Below, piece by piece: positions 6,514-10,080 of a stretch of DNA of 10,080 bases; within the stretch, counting starts at the first letter, position 1, and every line of letters starts with the position of its first letter. The notes beneath the pieces are model-generated. The model made no database searches and had not been told where the DNA came from. It saw only the letters and a program-made list of their open reading frames with translations. The stretch covers positions 1-10,080 of the forward strand of contig DKOG01000093.1 in NCBI GenBank assembly GCA_002469915.1. Reading direction: 5' to 3'. The DNA comes from Bacteroidetes bacterium UBA7368. Its GTDB lineage: Bacteria; Bacteroidota; Rhodothermia; Rhodothermales; UBA10348. A program made the translations under genes and the position numbers.

Positions 6514-7410
6514 ATGAAACTCTCAAAAACACTCGCTTTCACCATTCTTTCAGTGATGATGCTCTCCGCTTGTACGCGTAGCGAATCTGGATCATCACGT
6601 GTTGTTGTTCAAAACAAAGGATCCGATACGCTAGTGAATGTGGCCCAAGCTTGGGCCGAAGAATACCAGAATGTAAATCCAGCGGTAGCCATTGCGGTAA
6701 CTGGTGGCGGCTCTGGAACAGGCATCGCGTCACTGCTAAACGGCACGGTAGATATTGCAAATGCGTCTCGACAGATGAAGGATTCAGAAAGGGCATCATT
6801 GATAGAAGCCGGAAAAGAGCCCCAGGAGTTCATCGTTGGATTTGATGCCCTTGCTATTTTTGTTCACCCAGACAACCCGATGAATGAAATATCCATCGAG
6901 CAACTTGCTCAGATTTACGCGGATGGTGGCGCTTATGAGCGCTGGTCCCAATTGGGAATAACAGTTCCAGGTTGCTCAAGTGACGAGATTGTGCGGGTAA
7001 GCCGTCAAAACAATTCGGGCACCTATGCCTACTTCCGCGAGGCGGTTCTAGCCAAACAGGATTTCAAGTTAGGATCTCGTGACATGCACGGATCAAAGGA
7101 TGTTGTGGACTTAGTCATGCATACTGCCTGCGCAATCGGATATAGTGGCCTTGCCTATGCCTCCGACGAAGTGAAAATGCCTTGTGTAACCTTAGATGGG
7201 ACCGATAACTGCGTAACTCCATCCGTAGCAACGGCTTTGGACGGTTCTTACCCCATTGCGCGACCCCTTCTCATGTACACAGCTGGCCAGCCTGATGGCG
7301 CAACCGCTGAATACCTCAACTGGATTTTGAGTGATGAAGGCCAGTGCATCATTCTAAACAAAGGGTATGCCTCTGCCACCCCGGTAGAATGCGTTAATCC
7401 TAGCGTTTAA
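6514..7410 (+). CDS. pstS: Periplasmic phosphate-binding lipoprotein PstS
   Basis: Captures phosphate for the PstCAB ABC transporter. The product has 298 residues. It begins with a lipoprotein signal ending in the lipobox LSAC (17-20), so C20 should be lipidated and the protein membrane-anchored. Ligand-loop signatures in order are KGSDTL (35-40), GGGSGTG (64-70), DIANASR (80-86) and RQNNSGTY (164-171). R164, S168, G169 and T170 correspond to the phosphate-contacting Arg and SGT of E. coli PstS, and D80 to its binding-site Asp. AIGYSGLAYA (207-216) is also typical. The mature chain has six more cysteines (154, 206, 224, 233, 278, 293), which is unusual. It sits between the porin and phoU in one operon. 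There is no SD before the ATG. Confidence 0.96.
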   Translation: MKLSKTLAFTILSVMMLSACTRSESGSSRVVVQNKGSDTLVNVAQAWAEEYQNVNPAVAIAVTGGGSGTGIASLLNGTVDIANASRQMKDSERASLIEAGKEPQEFIVGFDALAIFVHPDNPMNEISIEQLAQIYADGGAYERWSQLGITVPGCSSDEIVRVSRQNNSGTYAYFREAVLAKQDFKLGSRDMHGSKDVVDLVMHTACAIGYSGLAYASDEVKMPCVTLDGTDNCVTPSVATALDGSYPIARPLLMYTAGQPDGATAEYLNWILSDEGQCIILNKGYASATPVECVNPSV

Positions 7411-7449
7411 GCACTGCCTATTACCTGATACACAACGAAAAGGGTACTT

Positions 7450-8517
7450 ATGTCCCATTTTGAACAACGTCTCCAGACGGATCTAGATGCTATACGAAAC
7501 AGGATATTTAATCTTGGATCCACCGTACATCAAAACCTTTCGGATTCCATCGCTTCTCTCCTGTGCCAGAACTCGGAGCTGGCCTACGCGACAATACTAG
7601 GTGATCATCCAGTAAATCGGGAAGTAGACACACTGAATCTGTCATGCCACAGATTCATTGCGAAATACCTCCCCTCTGCCGGTCACCTACGCTTCGTATC
7701 CTCCTCACTGCGGACCATCATTCTTTTAGAGCGCTTGGGCGATTACGCAGCCACCATTTCTAGAGAATCGGTTCACTTGGAAAGGGCAGTAGAAGGCTCG
7801 TTCAAGCGAGAGGTCCAGGTGATGGCGTATGATGCCCTGGAGATGCTTGCGAAGGCGTTATCAGCCTATCAAGAACAGAATACGGAGTCGGCCAAAGCCA
7901 CTATGGGGGATGCTCGTATTGTGGATCGGGACTTCTTGACGGCTTATGCCGATTTAATAGGTCCTGACAAAGAGAATCTGAGCACCAAGGATCTGTTTGC
8001 CAGATTGGTGATCATCAACCAGATTGAGCGAGTAAGTGATCAGGCTAAAAATCTCTGTGAGGAAGTCGTTTTTGCGCGTACGGGTGAAACCAAACAAAGG
8101 CGTCGATACCGGTTGCTGTTTCTCGACAAACATGACGATTCGGTAACACAGATTGCTGTGGCATTATGCCGAAAATTCCATGCGGATCGAGTCGTAGCAA
8201 ATAGCGCTGGGCATTCACCGCACGCTGTAATCCGGGAATCGACTAGGCTCCTGTGTGAAGAGCGTGGATTAGACATGAGCGGTTTGGATCCAAGCGGGAT
8301 CTCCAATTGGGCCTCTGCCGAGTGGAAAACGCATGACGTACTCGTGACGCTCAACTCTGATATCGGAGACTATGCGGAGAGTGTTCCATTTGGAACGAGC
8401 GCGCTCCGATGGGATGTGTCAGCTAAAAAGGAAGAAGAATTCAGCCTGCTGTCCGAACAGGTAGATAACCTGGTCCACCTTGTCCGCGGCCCAGCAAAAG
8501 ATGACCACTCATCCTGA
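7450..8517 (+). CDS. phoU: PhoU phosphate regulator fused to a degenerate ArsC/LMW-phosphatase-like domain
   Basis: Residues 1 to about 215 form a PhoU protein (two three-helix repeats). The paired metal-binding E-R-x-x-D motifs are at ERLGD (94-98) and ERVSD (193-197). PhoU normally damps PstSCAB transport and the phosphate-sensing kinase. After a basic linker (KQRRRYR, 215-221), residues 222-347 resemble the low-molecular-weight phosphatase/arsenate reductase fold. LLFLDKHDDSVTQIA (222-236) sits where LFLC-TGNSCR-SQ is expected, NSAGHSPHAV (251-260) matches the SAG-P region, and GLDMSGLDPSGI (273-284) and HDVLVTLNSD (295-304) match later motifs. The catalytic Cys is Asp (226), the P-loop Arg is Val (232), and the two redox cysteines align with N302 and A309, so the domain is very probably catalytically dead. 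AAAAGGG (7438-7444) provides a rare SD. The TGA stop overlaps the pstC ATG (TGATG), so translation is coupled. Confidence 0.92.
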   Translation: MSHFEQRLQTDLDAIRNRIFNLGSTVHQNLSDSIASLLCQNSELAYATILGDHPVNREVDTLNLSCHRFIAKYLPSAGHLRFVSSSLRTIILLERLGDYAATISRESVHLERAVEGSFKREVQVMAYDALEMLAKALSAYQEQNTESAKATMGDARIVDRDFLTAYADLIGPDKENLSTKDLFARLVIINQIERVSDQAKNLCEEVVFARTGETKQRRRYRLLFLDKHDDSVTQIAVALCRKFHADRVVANSAGHSPHAVIRESTRLLCEERGLDMSGLDPSGISNWASAEWKTHDVLVTLNSDIGDYAESVPFGTSALRWDVSAKKEEEFSLLSEQVDNLVHLVRGPAKDDHSS

Positions 8518-9437
8518 TGGCTAAACAACAACAATCCCTGCGGCGCCTAGATCATAGAGACATCTCTTGGTATATCGATCGATTGGTGCAGATATTGATG
8601 TTTATGGGTGGCATTTCGGCTATCGTTTTCATCATTAGCATCTTCATTTTCATAGCCAAAGAAGGAGTCGGCTTTATTGGAGATGAATTTAGCTTGTCTG
8701 AGTTTTTCGGCTCCATTAATTGGCGCCCTACCTCCGAGACAAACGAAACCTACGGAGCGCTTGCGCTCATGGTTGGAACGGCCAGTATTACGGGAATGGC
8801 CATGCTAATTGCTATCCCGTTTTCGCTTGGCGCTGCCATCTATATCGGAGAGTTTGCCACCGGTAAAACCAGAGAGACGCTTAAGATACTAGTGGAATTA
8901 CTTGCTGCGATTCCATCTGTTGTCTGGGGCTTTATTGGCCTTACAATCATGAACGGCATCATTATCGACCTCTTCGATGTGCCGATTGGACTTAATGTCC
9001 TTAACGCCGGAGTGATTCTAGGGTTGATGGCGGCTCCGATCATGACGACCATTGCTGAAGACGCCTTAAAGGCTGTTCCTGAGAAATACAGGGAAGCTGC
9101 CGAAGCAATGGGCGCTACGCGATGGCAGGTGATTTGGAGAGTTGTGATACCGGCCTCGAAAAACGGATTAGTCTCAGCTGTTCTCCTCGGAATTGGACGC
9201 GGATTTGGCGAGACAATGGCCGTCTTAATGGCATCGGGCCATTCCATTAATATTCCTGGAAGCGCATTCGATTCCGTCAGGGCTCTAACCGCTACGATTG
9301 CTGCCGAGTTGGGAGAAACGGCGGTAGGGTCATCCCACTATGGAGCCTTGTTCACGCTCGGCATCTTTCTCTTCCTCATCACTTTTCTGATCAACCTGAC
9401 TGCGGACCTTGTGGTGCGCGGAATCAAGAAAAAATAA
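8517..9437 (+). CDS. pstC: Phosphate ABC transporter permease PstC
   Basis: Inner-membrane subunit of the PstSCAB high-affinity phosphate importer; 306 residues, the normal length. After a polar N-terminus the hydrophobic segments fall at about 25-47, 81-110, 123-150, 160-180, 218-240 and 275-297, giving the six helices expected. The cytoplasmic EAA loop that docks on the ATPase PstB is clear: YREAAEAMGATRWQVIWRVVIP (191-212). The preceding VVWGFIGL (136-141) and following GIGRGFGETMAV (225-236) are typical of PstC. The ATG overlaps the phoU stop by one base. A 3-nt gap separates it from pstA, so both are tightly coupled. Confidence 0.96.
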   Translation: MAKQQQSLRRLDHRDISWYIDRLVQILMFMGGISAIVFIISIFIFIAKEGVGFIGDEFSLSEFFGSINWRPTSETNETYGALALMVGTASITGMAMLIAIPFSLGAAIYIGEFATGKTRETLKILVELLAAIPSVVWGFIGLTIMNGIIIDLFDVPIGLNVLNAGVILGLMAAPIMTTIAEDALKAVPEKYREAAEAMGATRWQVIWRVVIPASKNGLVSAVLLGIGRGFGETMAVLMASGHSINIPGSAFDSVRALTATIAAELGETAVGSSHYGALFTLGIFLFLITFLINLTADLVVRGIKKK

Positions 9438-9440
9438 GCC

Positions 9441-10080
9441 ATGTTTTCAGCAAGTGATCTGAACCTTCGGAACTACCAGATTCAAAAGCGATGGCGCATG
9501 TTATTCATGCTCATGACGTGGCTTTTGATCTTGCCTGTCCTGATCATTTTGGTTCTTCTCATCATACGGGGTGGTCCAGCCATTAGCTGGGCTTTCCTTA
9601 CAGAGTTTCCAAGTAACGGTATGACCGAGGGCGGCATCTTCCCTGCCCTCCTAGGTACGTTGTTCTTGGTGTCTCTTGCACTCGTTTTTTCTGTCCCATT
9701 AGGGATTGCCGCGGCTATTTACCTCAGTGAATATGCTGCAGACAACTGGTTAACCAGGGCCATTAACCTAGCCATTATCAATCTTGCGGGCGTGCCTTCT
9801 ATCGTACATGCCTTATTTGGTGTGGGTGCATTCGTCATTTTCTTGCAGTTCGGCACGAGTATTCTAGCCTCCAGCCTGACGCTAGCCATTATGACGCTTC
9901 CCGTCGTGATTGTGGCCACAAAAGAATCACTTCAATCTGTGCCCCACGCGTTTAGAGAGGCGTGTTGGAGCATGGGTGCGACGCGTTGGCAGACCATTCG
10001 CCGCATTGTTCTACCCAATGCCGTATCCGGTATTCTTACTGGAGTCATACTAGAGGTATCTCGAACAGCGGGAGAAACGG
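9441..10080 (+). CDS. pstA: Phosphate ABC transporter permease PstA, N-terminal part; runs off right edge
   Basis: Second membrane subunit of the Pst importer. The visible 213 residues begin MFSASDLNLRNYQIQKRW and have helices at about 20-42, 65-95, 107-135 and 142-160. FPSNGMTEGGIFPALLGT (57-73) and IPLGI-like SVPLGIAAAIYLSEYA (84-99) are typical of PstA. The EAA coupling loop is present: FREACWSMGATRWQTIRRIVLP (171-192). It ends in SRTAGET, where family members continue APL. It starts 3 nt after the pstC stop, without an SD. The final helices and pstB would follow outside the window. Confidence 0.95.
   Translation, partial: MFSASDLNLRNYQIQKRWRMLFMLMTWLLILPVLIILVLLIIRGGPAISWAFLTEFPSNGMTEGGIFPALLGTLFLVSLALVFSVPLGIAAAIYLSEYAADNWLTRAINLAIINLAGVPSIVHALFGVGAFVIFLQFGTSILASSLTLAIMTLPVVIVATKESLQSVPHAFREACWSMGATRWQTIRRIVLPNAVSGILTGVILEVSRTAGET

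Noticed and set aside
8840..9247. A 135-codon minus-strand open frame inside pstC
   Set aside because: It lies entirely antisense to a well-supported permease with an EAA motif and has no recognisable features.

Overview
The window looks like chromosomal DNA from a Gram-negative, didermic bacterium of roughly 48-50% G+C. It encodes an outer-membrane porin with a C-terminal Phe and a lipobox-type lipoprotein. Most start codons lack a Shine-Dalgarno (SD) sequence, which is typical of the Bacteroidota/Rhodothermota/Balneolota side of the tree. That placement is an inference; there is no marker gene good enough to name a species.

Left block, minus strand (1-1962): a tightly overlapping three-gene unit, transcribed leftward. 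It runs from a class I/II PLP aminotransferase (1962-760), through a 119-residue integral membrane protein of unknown function (763-404, ATGA overlap), to prfB, encoding peptide release factor 2 (starts at 411 and runs off the left edge, 8-nt overlap). prfB carries the classic programmed +1 frameshift site with its internal SD-like element and in-frame TGA. Divergent from this unit, a complete aldehyde dehydrogenase (2128-3621, plus) ends in a strong rho-independent terminator at 3649-3686.

Middle and right (3662-10080): a phosphate-acquisition island. On the minus strand lies a Na+/phosphate cotransporter of the NptA/YjbB type (5342-3662). Its reading frame is broken at a 3-copy, 10-bp tandem repeat (4515-4544). 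Removing one copy restores a single 556-codon protein, so this is either a slippage-type (phase-variable) locus or a recent inactivation. Divergent from it, a plus-strand operon reads porin (5502-6491), pstS lipoprotein (6514-7410), a PhoU fused to a degenerate arsenate-reductase/LMW-phosphatase-like domain (7450-8517), pstC (8517-9437) and the first part of pstA (9441 to the right edge). pstB is presumably just downstream, outside the window.

How it fits together (inference): the porin would admit phosphate through the outer membrane, PstS would capture it in the periplasm and PstC/PstA would move it inward with ATP. PhoU, placed unusually between pstS and pstC, would report on or restrain the transporter. 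The Na+-driven NptA would be a second uptake or efflux route whose expression can be toggled by repeat number. The two most notable observations are the repeat-interrupted transporter and the PhoU fused to a pseudo-enzyme in which all catalytic cysteines and the P-loop arginine are replaced.
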